In this document: positions 48,901 to 56,703 of the stretch, piece after piece
How positions within the stretch are numbered: the first letter of the stretch is position 1
Layout: each line of letters begins with the position of its first letter
From: Cyprinodon diabolis
Taxonomy: Eukaryota > Chordata > Actinopteri > Cyprinodontiformes > Cyprinodontidae
Length of the DNA: 64,000 nt
Assembly (NCBI GenBank): GCA_030533445.1
Contig: CM060073.1
Location: 40,887,428 to 40,951,427 of the forward strand
Direction: 5' to 3'
Made by a program: the position numbers and the translations under genes
The notes under the pieces: generated by a model
What the model was told of the DNA's origin: nothing
Seen by the model: the letters and a program-made list of their open reading frames with translations, nothing else
Databases searched by the model: none

Positions 48901-51900
48901 ACAGAAACCAGTGTTTCCTACAGTAAAACCTTTTTTTCCAACAGTAAGTTCTAAAAGCTATAGTTTTGTAGTCCAAGGCAAATATATTATAACATCTAAG
49001 CTGTAGATTAATGAAGCGTCTCCATAGTTAATGGCTTCTTGCCTCTAAGTTTAGGTACACAGCCATGTCTTGAAAGGCTTACAGTGAGACATGTCTTAAA
49101 ATGGAAATATCTTTGAGACGGTCATAGCTTCAAAAATATTGTTATGAAATTGAACCCAACTTTATTTTTATTCAGTCTACTGCATTCTTTGGCCTTCATG
49201 ATGCTGTATTGTTTTCTTCAGTAATACACACTTGAGGCATTCAGAGACCAGATGCTTTTATTGTGATTAAATAAAAAATAGTTGACACCTAATTAGTGGA
49301 CTTCTAAAAGTGACAGTTGCAATGCAATTTAGGTATAATTTGTAAATGACTATTATATAATGTAAATTATTTTTTTGAGTAATGAGGCTCAAAACAAACA
49401 CCTGCTAAACCATTCTGATTATTGTTTAGAGATGAAGCTAAGTTTATCATCACAAGAATTTACAAATACACTTTCCTCTGTGTGAATCTATCTTGGTCAC
49501 ATTTAGGTAGATTTTTTTTAACAAAATGTAAAATAAGTAGAAAGGATAAATTAGTTTGTAAAGCGCCATATATTGAATCTTTCATAACTCTTTAATTTCA
49601 GGTTCTGCCTCCCACAGAGAAACCGACGCCGATAAAGTCTCCGACTCTCCAGGTGTTGGAGTATGGAGAAGCTGTAGCTCTTTATAACTTCAACGCTGAC
49701 CTTCCTGTTGAGCTTTCCTTTCGTAAAGTGAGTTGTTCCTTATCTTTGTTTTCATTTGTTCCTCTGAGGTCCGTACAACTCTTCCAGCTTCAGAGTATGA
49801 TTGAATGGACTGATAGTTTTGCTATCCAGGTGAAAGCATCCAAAAGCTTTGTTGCCATTTATAAAAAAAAAAGCATGTTAAATCACTTTTTTAGCGGTTT
49901 GTCAGCTTATTTAGTGATTGTAAAACAGAATATTCAGCTAGTTTGGCTTTGCGTAAAGATCCACCCATGATCACACCTCAGTCATGATAAGGTCAGGTGT
50001 TTTTCTTTAATTTCCTAAAATGTGGGGAAATCATATGGAAGCATACAAAGAATTCCCTTCCATTGTTAAACTCATAAGATATTTCATTATTCCTCCCAAA
50101 AACTATTTTCCAACAGTTTGATTCAAAGAATATGTTGTATTTTCTTCTACAAAGAGTACAACCTATCACTGAGGAGATAAATCCTAATGACTATTTAAAA
50201 CAAAAAGCAAAGAGGGTTGAAACCACTGAGAATAAAAAATGAAAAATTAATTGTGCTTATGAACAGGCATACAGTTTACAGCAGCTTTTTCCAGATGCTA
50301 TATTGAAGTAAATATGAAGAGGATTAAAGTAAAAAAGGTAATTAAATATAAAGTTCTAGATCTGGTATTAGATCACAAATTCTCCTGAAAATGAACGGGA
50401 AATATACAAAACATGAATTATCCAGCTCAGTTATCATAAGTAATGTCAAACACATAAAAAATGACTCCTATTATCTGTTTATTGATTTAATTGATTAATA
50501 TAATTCCTTTATTTTACAAGTTAATCTAACTGACAAAGATAAGGATGTTACTATTCCCATCTAGTCTGATCAGTTTAGTTTCTCTATATTTATCTTTTGC
50601 CTGCCTGTGGCATGTTTTTATAGTCAATTGTGTAACAAAAGCAAATCAAAAGAAACAATGTAAAAATAGACGTCATGGCTTTTTAAGAAATGACAATAAA
50701 TAGCTTATATTGCATTATATTGCATAGCAGATCTAAGTACTGAAAACAAAAAAGCACGCTAGACGACATAACTTTGGATGAGACGCAAACAGAAAAGGAA
50801 ACTCAAGCAGCTTAAATAGGAGGAAGCTATTTTTAATATTATAAATTCACTTTATTCCAGTCATATGAACAGTTTTAATGCTACATGCATTCTAATTCTA
50901 TCCTACAGTTACGCATAAATGCTGTTTAGCTTAGTTTATCCCGTCTTTATCTGGTCAGGTTGATCAGCCCATTGCAAGGCAATTTGAAGTCCATTTTTCT
51001 AATGAGACAGTTTGCTCACTATAGGAAAAGATTGAAGACATCTGAGTCATTAAAGACAATTCACCCAAAAATCAGCATTTTACTAGCATTTTTTAATGAC
51101 CTGTTTATTTTAATTGTGTTGTTTTACCTGTGCGCTGCTCAGTGGGGCAGTGGATTGCACTGCTGCCTTGCAGCAACAAGGTTTCGGGTTTGTTTCCTGG
51201 CCTGGGGTCTTTCTGCATGGAGTTTGCATGTTCTCCCTGAGCATGCGTGGGTTCTCTCCGGGTACTCCAGCTTCCTTTCCACAATCCAAAAGCATGACTG
51301 TTAGGTTAATTGGCTTCTCTAAATTCTACTTAGGTGTGAGTGTGTGCGTGAATGCTTGTTTGTCCTGTTTGTCTCCGTGTTGCACTGCAATGGACTGGCG
51401 ATCTGTCCAGGGTGTACCCCACCTTTTGCACGTAGACAGCTGGATATAGGCACCAGCACCCCTTGCGACCCCACTTGGGATTAAGCGTGTAAGAAAATGG
51501 ATGGATGTTTTACCTGTTTAATTACAACACTACAGAATAAGGTACTTCCTGAATAAACTTGAATTAAGCACAACACAATGCTGGTAAAAATGACTGCATG
51601 TGTTTTCTTTCTTTGGAGAAGTTTTAAGGAGAAAGAAAAATGCGGAGTTCTGCACCTCTGAATTATCATAATATTAAAGCTGATGTGAAATTGACTTAAT
51701 GCTGTTGTCATCCTGACAGGGTGAAGTGATCAGCATAACCAGACGCGTTGACAATCAGTGGTTGGAGGGCAGGATCCCTGGAACGAGCCGGAGCGGCATC
51801 TTCCCGGCCAGCTACGTGCAGGTCAACAAGATGCCCCGCACCAAATACTCCACGGATGACTTCTCAGCAAGCCCCATGTCTCCCATCTCCCCTGGACCGC

Positions 51901-54374
51901 AGAGTCCGGGACGCCCACTCTTCTCTCCTTCACCGCGGTCACCTCTGTCTCCTTTCACCCCCCCGTCCTTCAGCCCCAAACCCGAGCACTCCCCCTTGAA
52001 ACCATCGTCCCCTGTCCCATATGGCAGCCCTGCCTCACAGTCACACACCCCCAACCAGACACTGTCATCCCATCGTTCTCCCCACGGCACCTCCAATATG
52101 GTTCCCCCCACCAACCTAAATACCCACTCAGCAGCAGCACACTCCACAGTTAGACCGACTTCACCTTCTTTTCAGTCGTCAGCGTCCACGCACAGAGCAA
52201 TGGCTCCTACAGCGAACACTCCCAGATACACCGGTCCCTCACAGGTCTGCTCTCTCCCACGCCTTCAGAAATCACAGCATGCCCACACCTGTCTTCTCCC
52301 CGTTTGTATCAACACAGCGATATTTATGATGTCACATTACCTGATGTGAAGTTTGTTTCCCCCCCAGGGAGCAGTACCAAGCCCGTATGCTTCTTCTAAT
52401 GCACATGTCAGCTCACAAGCACAGAACAATCCTGGTTCTATAGTGGGGCAAGGCCAGCCGTACGTCTGTCTTTTAACTTTGCTGCATAAAAGAATGTCCA
52501 ACATTTATTTGGTAAAACTCTGCTTTTGTACCAATTTGTCTTGTTTTTCTGTTTTTTCAACTTTAGGTATAAAGCTATTTACAACTACAAACCCCAGAAT
52601 GCAGACGAGCTGGAGCTTAGAGAAGGGGACGTTGTGCAAGTGATGGAAAAATGTGACGACGGCTGGTTTGTAGGTAATAAAAATTTCTCTTAAAAATCAC
52701 ATAAAATGATGCCTGTCTTAATCAACCCATAACAACCAAGACCTAATAATATTTAAAAGATAGGCCAGATCAAATCCAACCTAAAAGATACATTCTTTGG
52801 AACAATTGTTTTTAAATTGCACCACCTAGTGTCAGGACTCTGTATTGTGACACATTTGCAGAAACATACAGTTTATAAAAAAAGAAACATGAGAATTTGC
52901 TTCTCTGTTTTAAATGTCCAAATAGCCTAATCCAATTTAATAAAGTTTGCACTTTAAATAAGACTTATTTTACTTCCTACTTACTCAGACTTTGCATGTG
53001 CATATGTTAGGTGATTCTGTAAGGCGCTGATTTATTAGGTGCATATTCAATCCAACAAAATTAGCTTGCTTATCTTTAGGTAGTGTCCAATATCTTTCTT
53101 TGTAGTACATCTTAAGCTACATCAGGTTGGATGTTAGATTTCTATCTGTGCAGAGCCATATTCATTCATATTCCTTTGTGGACTCAGGCTTAGCCACTCC
53201 AGGATATTTTCAAGGCGGTTCTGATCCACTCTTTTGAGATCTTAGCACCTAACTTAAGCACGTAACTAATGCACATAACATATATACCTAACATAAGTAC
53301 ATAACATAAGCGCATAACACATAAACAAAAACATATATTGTATATAAACACATTAACATATTTTTGGCACTAATGGACGTCCATAAGACACACCCACATT
53401 TCTTAATCAGCCACCGTTGCTTAATAAGCTGCAGTACATTTCTGAAGATAATGCGATGAGCTTACATAAAATGGTATGTGTGCTGTGGGATGTTACACAG
53501 ATGTGACTTGTGGAAAATGAAAGCATTTCTAGAACACTGAGATTAATCTCTGTGAGTTCTCATAAGTAGAAGCTCTGAATGGGAGCGATGCTTTAGTTTA
53601 CCCTGGGTAGCAAGGGGGTACCCCCCTCAAATAATGATAAAAAATGATCAGTCATAGGTTCTTATTAACTGAAGAGTTCAGACAGGGAGAGTGAGCGCCC
53701 TCGTGTGTTCGGCACAGAGTAAACCCTGTAAATTTGTTCATGCGTTGAGGCTTCCTACTTATGTCTATAAAGTTATTTGATCAAAGGTTCAACCTTGATT
53801 TCTTTCAAAAAAATCCTGATTGAATTCGAACTATAAAGCTTATATTCCAAAGTGCAAAATACGACCCACGGTAGATTATTTTACCTTAAACAGGGATTTA
53901 AATAATAAATAAATAATTATTGTTGTATGCTTAAAATATTTATCAACAATATTCAAAATCCTTATTTATTTAATAACACATCGCTCTACATTTAACTGAA
54001 CCCACATAAATATAGAGGAATGTCATCTGTATGGAAAGGATGCAACATGCCCATGTTTATTTTAAGAACCCCCTCCATTTCTTATTGCAAATTTAATTAT
54101 TATTTGGTTAGCACCTTTCTGCAGAATAATTTCATCATGTTATCTTTGCTGAAAGTAACATTAAAACAACATCAATTCTGACAGTAATTTAAATCAAAAC
54201 TGCAATATTTCTTCTGCACATTATAACATGCTAGATCGATATAACAGATTTCAAATGTATTATTTTTTCTTTTCCTGCTTTATGACTTGCGTTTGCACTC
54301 TGCTGTCTCCAGGTACGTCAGAACGGACTCATACTTTTGGGACCTTTCCCGGGAATTACGTGACACCAGTCTGA
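28754..54374 (+). CDS. sorbs3: Vinexin (sorbin and SH3 domain-containing protein 3), 20 coding exons
   Basis: Coding exons: 28754-28765, 30656-30838, 31342-31414, 31751-31872, 31972-32035, 32577-32609, 32695-32782, 35730-35838, 39353-39406, 39566-39673, 40282-40337, 46920-46987, 47558-47619, 47699-47745, 47851-47965, 49602-49727, 51720-52244, 52368-52459, 52567-52673, 54313-54374. All join in phase to 701 codons plus TGA (human vinexin alpha 671). Order: variable N-terminus; SoHo domain about 108-150; acidic/coiled stretch about 248-282; SH3-1 about 348-398; SH3-2 about 413-475; Ser-Pro linker to about 645; SH3-3 646-701. The C-terminus [12 protein letters not shown] resembles vinexin (YVAPV) rather than SORBS1/2, and the segment [10 protein letters not shown] matches vinexin. 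Family role: adaptor binding vinculin, linking focal adhesions to actin and signalling. Having the SoHo makes it the long (alpha) form. Exons found by eye; extra alternative exons may be missed. Confidence 0.93.
30656..30838 (+). CDS. sorbs3: sorbs3 exon 2 (N-terminal region)
   Basis: Acceptor CTCTGTGTGCAG, donor GTCAAG|GTATGT, 61 codons, phase 0 on both sides. Pro/Ser-rich ([12 protein letters not shown]), predicted disordered. Weak similarity to other SORBS N-termini; placed by frame and splice sites. Confidence 0.75.
30891..31095 (+). repeat. tRNA-derived SINE
   Basis: GTTGGCCTAGAGGTTAAAGC (A-box) and AGTTTGATCCCC (B-box) in a tRNA-like head, then a body GGCAGCCCACTGCTCCCTAAGG and tail CCCATTGAGGAACAATAAAGG. 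Lies in the sorbs3 intron right after exon 2. Confidence 0.72.
31342..31414 (+). CDS. sorbs3: sorbs3 exon 3
   Basis: Encodes [19 protein letters not shown], similar in layout to the human vinexin segment with NGGSNTLNF. The acceptor (TTTATTCGAG) is weaker than the others but is the one that keeps phase. Donor CCAG|GTAAAT. Confidence 0.7.
31751..31872 (+). CDS. sorbs3: sorbs3 exon 4 (start of SoHo domain)
   Basis: Acceptor TATTGTTCAG, donor AGATCG|GTAAAA. Encodes [20 protein letters not shown], nearly identical to the human vinexin SoHo lead-in. Confidence 0.93.
31972..32035 (+). CDS. sorbs3: sorbs3 exon 5 (SoHo core)
   Basis: Encodes [21 protein letters not shown], the sorbin-homology core, which in this family binds flotillin at membrane rafts. 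Donor GAGG|GTAAGA. Confidence 0.95.
32577..32609 (+). CDS. sorbs3: sorbs3 micro-exon 6
   Basis: 33 bases between TAACTTTAACCAG and GAAG|GTGAGT, phase 1 on both sides, encoding acidic [11 protein letters not shown]. Because its length is a multiple of three, skipping would keep the frame. Confidence 0.8.
32695..32782 (+). CDS. sorbs3: sorbs3 exon 7
   Basis: Encodes [20 protein letters not shown]...LPDW. The TGG-TGA at 32781-32786 looks like a stop, but the donor falls inside the Trp codon (GATTG|GTGACT), and the next exon supplies the missing G. Confidence 0.8.
33060..33320. repeat. Purine-rich interspersed repeat fragment
   Basis: Runs of AACAGCTGAGAGCAATCAGAGAAC and GGGATATAAGAAAAACTCAAAACC resemble the purine-rich half of the elements at 8769-9184 and 42296-42862. 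No clear ends. Confidence 0.35.
35048..35421. repeat. 374-bp element with terminal inverted TGAAGAT..TCATCCAGG and internal hairpin
   Basis: The left end TGAAGATTCTCAGTCATCCAGG and right end CCTGGATGAGAAACG..ATCTTCA are inverted relatives. Inside, GGAAGGAATCAAC and GTTGATTCCTTCC form a hairpin around 35089-35126. The right-end wording is common in fish repeats; I suspect a Penelope-like or DNA element but cannot decide. Confidence 0.5.
35730..35838 (+). CDS. sorbs3: sorbs3 exon 8
   Basis: Acceptor TACGTTTTAG, donor AGCCAG|GTACGG. Encodes [13 protein letters not shown] and [13 protein letters not shown], matching the conserved PRS(I/T)xxxxP segment that follows the SoHo domain in SORBS proteins. 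Confidence 0.85.
36878..36942. repeat. (AC)n microsatellite
   Basis: About 32 uninterrupted AC units inside the sorbs3 intron between exons 8 and 9. The reading frames across it are artefacts of the repeat. Confidence 0.97.
37722..38284. mobile_element. hAT-like miniature element, second copy, carrying an extra ~75-bp segment
   Basis: Same ends and body as 14753-15194 (GGAGGTCTTCAACAGGGGG ... GTTGAAGACCCCTG). Flanks TTCTAAAC and CTCTGAAC agree at 6 of 8 bases, a decayed target duplication. Between GGGCACCG and TTCATTCAC it has about 75 bases that copy 1 lacks; these recur alone at 40875-40945. Confidence 0.72.
38795..38844. repeat. Two poly(A) runs
   Basis: Runs of 15 and 24 A separated by CTTGCTTTGGC in the sorbs3 intron. 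May be a retroposon tail in + orientation, but nothing recognisable precedes it. Confidence 0.8.
39353..39406 (+). CDS. sorbs3: sorbs3 exon 9
   Basis: 18 codons, phase 0 on both sides, acceptor TTTCTTCCCTAG and donor ATTGAG|GTGAGC. Encodes [18 protein letters not shown]; the KPxxPIE-like end agrees with vinexin just before its coiled stretch. Confidence 0.78.
39566..39673 (+). CDS. sorbs3: sorbs3 exon 10 (coiled-coil stretch)
   Basis: Encodes [20 protein letters not shown], a heptad-like helix matching vinexin ERELAELSAELDKDL. Acceptor could be 39566 or 39577 (after CTGCAG); both are in frame only if phase 0 is kept, and 39566 does so. Donor GTGAG|GTACTG. Confidence 0.75.
40282..40337 (+). 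CDS. sorbs3: sorbs3 exon 11
   Basis: Acceptor TCTGTTTGCAG, donor CCACAG|GTTAGT. Short, open in phase ([18 protein letters not shown]). No domain; moderate support from splice signals. Confidence 0.65.
40875..40945. repeat. Solo copy of the ~75-bp TAGACCCTTGTATTTCGACC segment
   Basis: Nearly identical over about 60 bases to the segment inside the hAT-like copy at 37977-38052 (one difference seen, GGACCACCAAGG against GGACCCCCAAGG). Here no hAT-like sequence surrounds it. Confidence 0.6.
41913..42117. repeat. Cluster of hairpins with a 28-bp tandem repeat
   Basis: Arms GATATTAGTGCTG / CAGCACTAATAT enclose ATTTAGAATAACATTTCAC / GTGAAATGTTATTCTAAAT. Then three units of TATAATGTTATAATGTTATT-type sequence follow, then an 18-bp-arm palindrome with 1-base loop at 42081-42117 (CTGTTTAAGTGGAAATTA). 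Confidence 0.75.
42225..42262 (+). repeat. L2-type LINE 3'-end fragment
   Basis: TGGAAGGTGCTATATAAATAAGC is the usual 3' end of fish L2 elements. Only the end is left. Confidence 0.4.
42296..42862 (+). repeat. Non-autonomous purine-rich element (family of 8769-9184)
   Basis: Starts GCCATGATTTGGG with GCAGAGGTGAATTTCTTGTGG close behind, and ends GGCATATCATAGC, a rough inverted match to the start. Purine-rich interior without coding capacity. Confidence 0.55.
44274..44485 (+). repeat. tRNA-headed SINE (fish GGATGG-tail family), truncated
   Basis: GGGCTGCACAGTGGGTAGCAC, AGGGTTCGATTGCCC (B-box) and TTTGCATGTTCTCCCTGAGC match the fuller copy at 51136-51507. The 3' half is missing. Confidence 0.65.
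44845..44970 (+). repeat. Probable L2 LINE 3'UTR fragment
   Basis: T-rich stretch ending GATGTAAAGCACTTTGAATTT, wording typical of fish L2 3' ends. Weak. Confidence 0.3.
46920..46987 (+). CDS. sorbs3: sorbs3 exon 12
   Basis: Acceptor TTTCCAGCAG (tandem; the upstream AG would add one Ser), donor CACATG|GTAAAA. Encodes a Ser/Pro stretch [19 protein letters not shown]. Follows a 6.6-kb intron full of repeats. Confidence 0.7.
47558..47619 (+). CDS. sorbs3: sorbs3 exon 13
   Basis: Acceptor TTTTTCAGTAG is a CAG/TAG tandem; 47558 and 47561 both keep frame. Donor AAAAGG|GTATTT is a weak match. Encodes the lysine/glutamate-rich PSKKEEKR lead-in to SH3-1, matching REEKKRK in human. Confidence 0.82.
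47699..47745 (+). CDS. sorbs3: sorbs3 exon 14 (SH3-1 start)
   Basis: Encodes [16 protein letters not shown], the first strand (ARxKFxFxAQ) of the first SH3 domain. Acceptor GTGTTTGTAG, donor CCCAG|GTGAGA. Confidence 0.93.
47851..47965 (+). CDS. sorbs3: sorbs3 exon 15 (SH3-1 body)
   Basis: Encodes [20 protein letters not shown] then [18 protein letters not shown]: the conserved RT-loop/ALYDY-side acid stretch, the tryptophan of the binding groove, and the Pro-Tyr pair that close the domain. Confidence 0.96.
48000..49010. mobile_element. Decayed DNA-transposon fragments
   Basis: CTTGCAAAGGTATT, ACAGACCAACATAAAATT and CCTACATATCTTGTGGCAAA recall a common fish transposon family also seen at 21235-21727. 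Very diverged, no usable frame. Lies between sorbs3 exons 15 and 16. Confidence 0.35.
49602..49727 (+). CDS. sorbs3: sorbs3 exon 16 (inter-SH3 linker and SH3-2 start)
   Basis: Encodes [14 protein letters not shown], then [20 protein letters not shown], the first half of SH3-2. Acceptor TTTAATTTCAG, donor CGTAAA|GTGAGT. Confidence 0.95.
51136..51507 (+). repeat. tRNA-headed SINE with ATGGATGG tail
   Basis: Nearly full copy: head GGGGCAGTGGATTGCACTGC, B-box region GGTTTCGGGTTTGTTTCC, body GGAGTTTGCATGTTCTCCC, GGGTACTCCAGCTTCC, TCCAGGGTGTACCCC and tail AAAATGGATGGATG. This family is widespread in fish. Lies in the sorbs3 intron before exon 17. Confidence 0.8.
51720..52244 (+). CDS. sorbs3: sorbs3 exon 17 (SH3-2 end and Ser-Pro linker)
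   Basis: Starts [21 protein letters not shown]...[10 protein letters not shown] to finish SH3-2, then about 140 codons very rich in Ser, Pro and Thr, with many SP/TP pairs and [20 protein letters not shown] runs. The linker is likely disordered and a phosphorylation target. Donor ACAG|GTCTGC is a weak match; the intron that follows is only 123 bp. Confidence 0.92.
52368..52459 (+). CDS. sorbs3: sorbs3 exon 18 (linker)
   Basis: Acceptor TTTCCCCCCCAG, donor CAGCC|GTACGT. Encodes a Ser/Ala/Gln-rich linker ending GQGQP. The split proline codon joins PYKAIYNY in the next exon, matching human PYRAMYQY. Confidence 0.85.
52567..52673 (+). CDS. sorbs3: sorbs3 exon 19 (SH3-3 body)
   Basis: Encodes [20 protein letters not shown] and [11 protein letters not shown], the ALYDY motif, acidic RT-loop and groove Trp of the third SH3 domain. 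Donor GTAG|GTAATA. Confidence 0.96.
54313..54374 (+). CDS. sorbs3: sorbs3 terminal exon (SH3-3 end)
   Basis: Acceptor TGCTGTCTCCAG. Encodes [20 protein letters not shown] then TGA at 54372. The Pro-Tyr pair completes SH3-3. The Pro-Val C-terminus is the vinexin signature. Confidence 0.95.
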
Positions 54375-55445
54375 CTTCCTCACTTGCTACCTGCCAACAC
54401 TCAATGGGACTCATAGGAGCACAGCTAATGATCGTTTCCTTGTGCCATTATAGATATGATGCGTAGGGTCTGCATGTGCACTCTGTATTCCAGAGGAGAA
54501 AGGGTTTCTCTCCTCGCTCACTACCTTTGCATGTGTGAGCACATACTAAATGAGAGCGTGTGATTGGAGGCAGTTTTTTACACTTTTGAGAGGAAAGCTG
54601 ATGTGACTGATTCACATGCACAAAACGAACATTCGATCTTCCTTGTTCCACAATCTTTTCCAGCTGCAGGAAATTTGCATTCCTTCCCTCTGAACAGCAC
54701 TGCTTCCTCTGAGGTCCTTAAAAAACACCGCGTCCCTCAGCTTCTTGTCACCATAGTGCCTACACAAACCACAGCTGGGATAAAAATAAAATAAACTAGA
54801 ACAGGGATTTTTGTAGCATTTTACTGGATTATTAATGTTTCTTTTACACATTTTCCCCCCAGATTTTCTTACAGATGTCTGAAATAGCTGCAGCAGTTTT
54901 TGAAGATGCATCAGAAACATCTGTAGGACAGTAAGGGCTCTGACATATCATCTAATTACTGCCTTCCACAAGTCGAATGCATCCACTGGTTTCTTTTACC
55001 ATAAAGTGTGCTTGTTGTTTTAAGGTTTAAGGCTGTTGGTGTCTTCTTGCAGTTAAAGTAAAGAACACCATCCTACTCTCTACTATGAAATAAGTATTCA
55101 TAACTACAACAGCAGCAGCTGTGTTAATAAAGTGGTTAGATTAAGAATGCTGCAATGGTTCAGCAGGCTAATTCCAATACTGTATGTGCCAAAAAGAGCC
55201 TAGGAGGTTATGCATTTGTTCAAATGTACATGAAACATTCCCAGCTCACTCTTTGCTATGTTTGCAATGATCACTTTTGTAATATGTTCCTCTTTGATAT
55301 TTTAAGATTAATATGAAAGCAGTATTCAAGAAAATTATATGTCTTTTGTTCTAACATAACATTATTAAGTTGTAAGAGTTTAACTAAAATGTGTCATCCT
55401 TAAGTGACGGCTTTACTGTCAAAATAAATTGAATTTAGTAGCCAT
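54375..55445 (+). other. sorbs3: sorbs3 3'UTR with candidate poly(A) signals
   Basis: Non-coding sequence after the stop, with AATAAA at 55126-55131 and 55423-55428 and a further ATAAAATAAA run near 54781. The most distal is followed by T/G-rich sequence, so 55.4 kb is the likely end. Alternative shorter ends are possible. Confidence 0.55.
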
Positions 55446-56399
55446 GTGAAATGATTGTAAAGATTGTAACAGTTTGTAAAACTGAAAGATAATATATATT
55501 TGCTTAAAAGAAACATTGTATTGCATATCTATGGTACGCGGTTTATATAAAAAGTTGATTAAATATTAGAGTGATCTGAAAAGCGGTTTCTGTTCAGTAA
55601 TTTATTTTGTTGCATGCTTCAGTGATTTCAAATATTATTTGTGATTGATGTTCAGTGATACTTCTGGAAACATTAATTCAGATTTTTGGATGATGGGCTC
55701 TGATTTGAAATTGAACAGTAAGTCAACAGTCTATTACAAAAAATCTAACCTGTATTTAGTAAGCACACATAGATTTCATGCACATCTCTTTTTTTTTTCT
55801 TAGACACCGAATGACCACTAAAGACTGGAAACACCCTAAATTTTTCAATCCTATAAAACTCCATCAGAAGCTCATAAACGTTTTCTACGGCAGCACATTT
55901 GCTTCATAGCACTCACATTAAATCTTTCAAGTATGTCATTTATTGGTTTCCTGGGTGAATCACTCCAAGATTATATCACACGGTTCGTGTAGATAGGTAA
56001 CTTTGTTACAACATTGTGAAATTAAAGGTCACCTTACAGGTTTAGATAGGTTGGGCTATGAAGTGATCAATCAGCCCAACTATTCAGTTGTCAACATTAA
56101 GGCGGCTCTCGGAATAATAAAGCAACCATTGTGATTATTTTTGAATCAGCTTCCCATCAGAAGAATGTGATACTATTTCAAGTCCTTTTTTTTTAAACTC
56201 TAAAGAAACTTTGTAGACCTGTTTTCAGGTAACAGACAAGTTTTTTTCAGTCTGCTTCTGTTGCAACTCTAGTTTTTGGACAGCAGAGGGCGCAGCTGGT
56301 TCTGGATCAATAGTTCAATTATGCGCTGCTCCCTCATTTGCTCTGCACTGAGCACTGTGGGACGACCCTCACTTTCAGCTTGTGTGAACTTTTTTTTAT

Positions 56400-56703
56400 T
56401 TTGGTAACGGCACATGGCACTGCGAGCTCCTCCTGGTGACATCACAGCGCGCGCGCTCCCTCACACCTGGCATTCTTACCTTCGACGCAACAGGCTGAGA
56501 ACAGACAGCTAAAGCGCTCCTGTGTTTTAAAGCTCCTGATTTGGTGACAGTGGCTGCATTACTGTAGCCACAATCGCTACAGACTCTTTGCTTTATTTAT
56601 TTTTTTGTTTTGTTTTTTTTTTCTTAAAAAAAAACAAACAACAAAACAGGGCACTTTGACAGGTGGAGGAGAAGACATTCTAAATTTCACAGCCTTCTAC
56701 TTG
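56400..56703 (+). promoter_or_regulatory. GC-rich promoter and candidate non-coding first exon of a downstream gene
   Basis: The only CpG-dense stretch outside repeats (CAGCGCGCGCGCTCCC near 56444). It has a CRE-like TGACATCA just before it, followed by a 5'UTR-like stretch ending at donor CTACTTG|GTAAGTTG (56703/56704). No ATG opens a frame across the donor. The gene it serves is not identifiable; its coding exons would lie beyond or deep in the following 7 kb. Confidence 0.45.

Noticed and set aside
51812..52147. 111-codon minus-strand ORF, Gly-rich
   Set aside because: Antisense shadow of the Ser-Pro linker in sorbs3 exon 17; composition is forced by the other strand.
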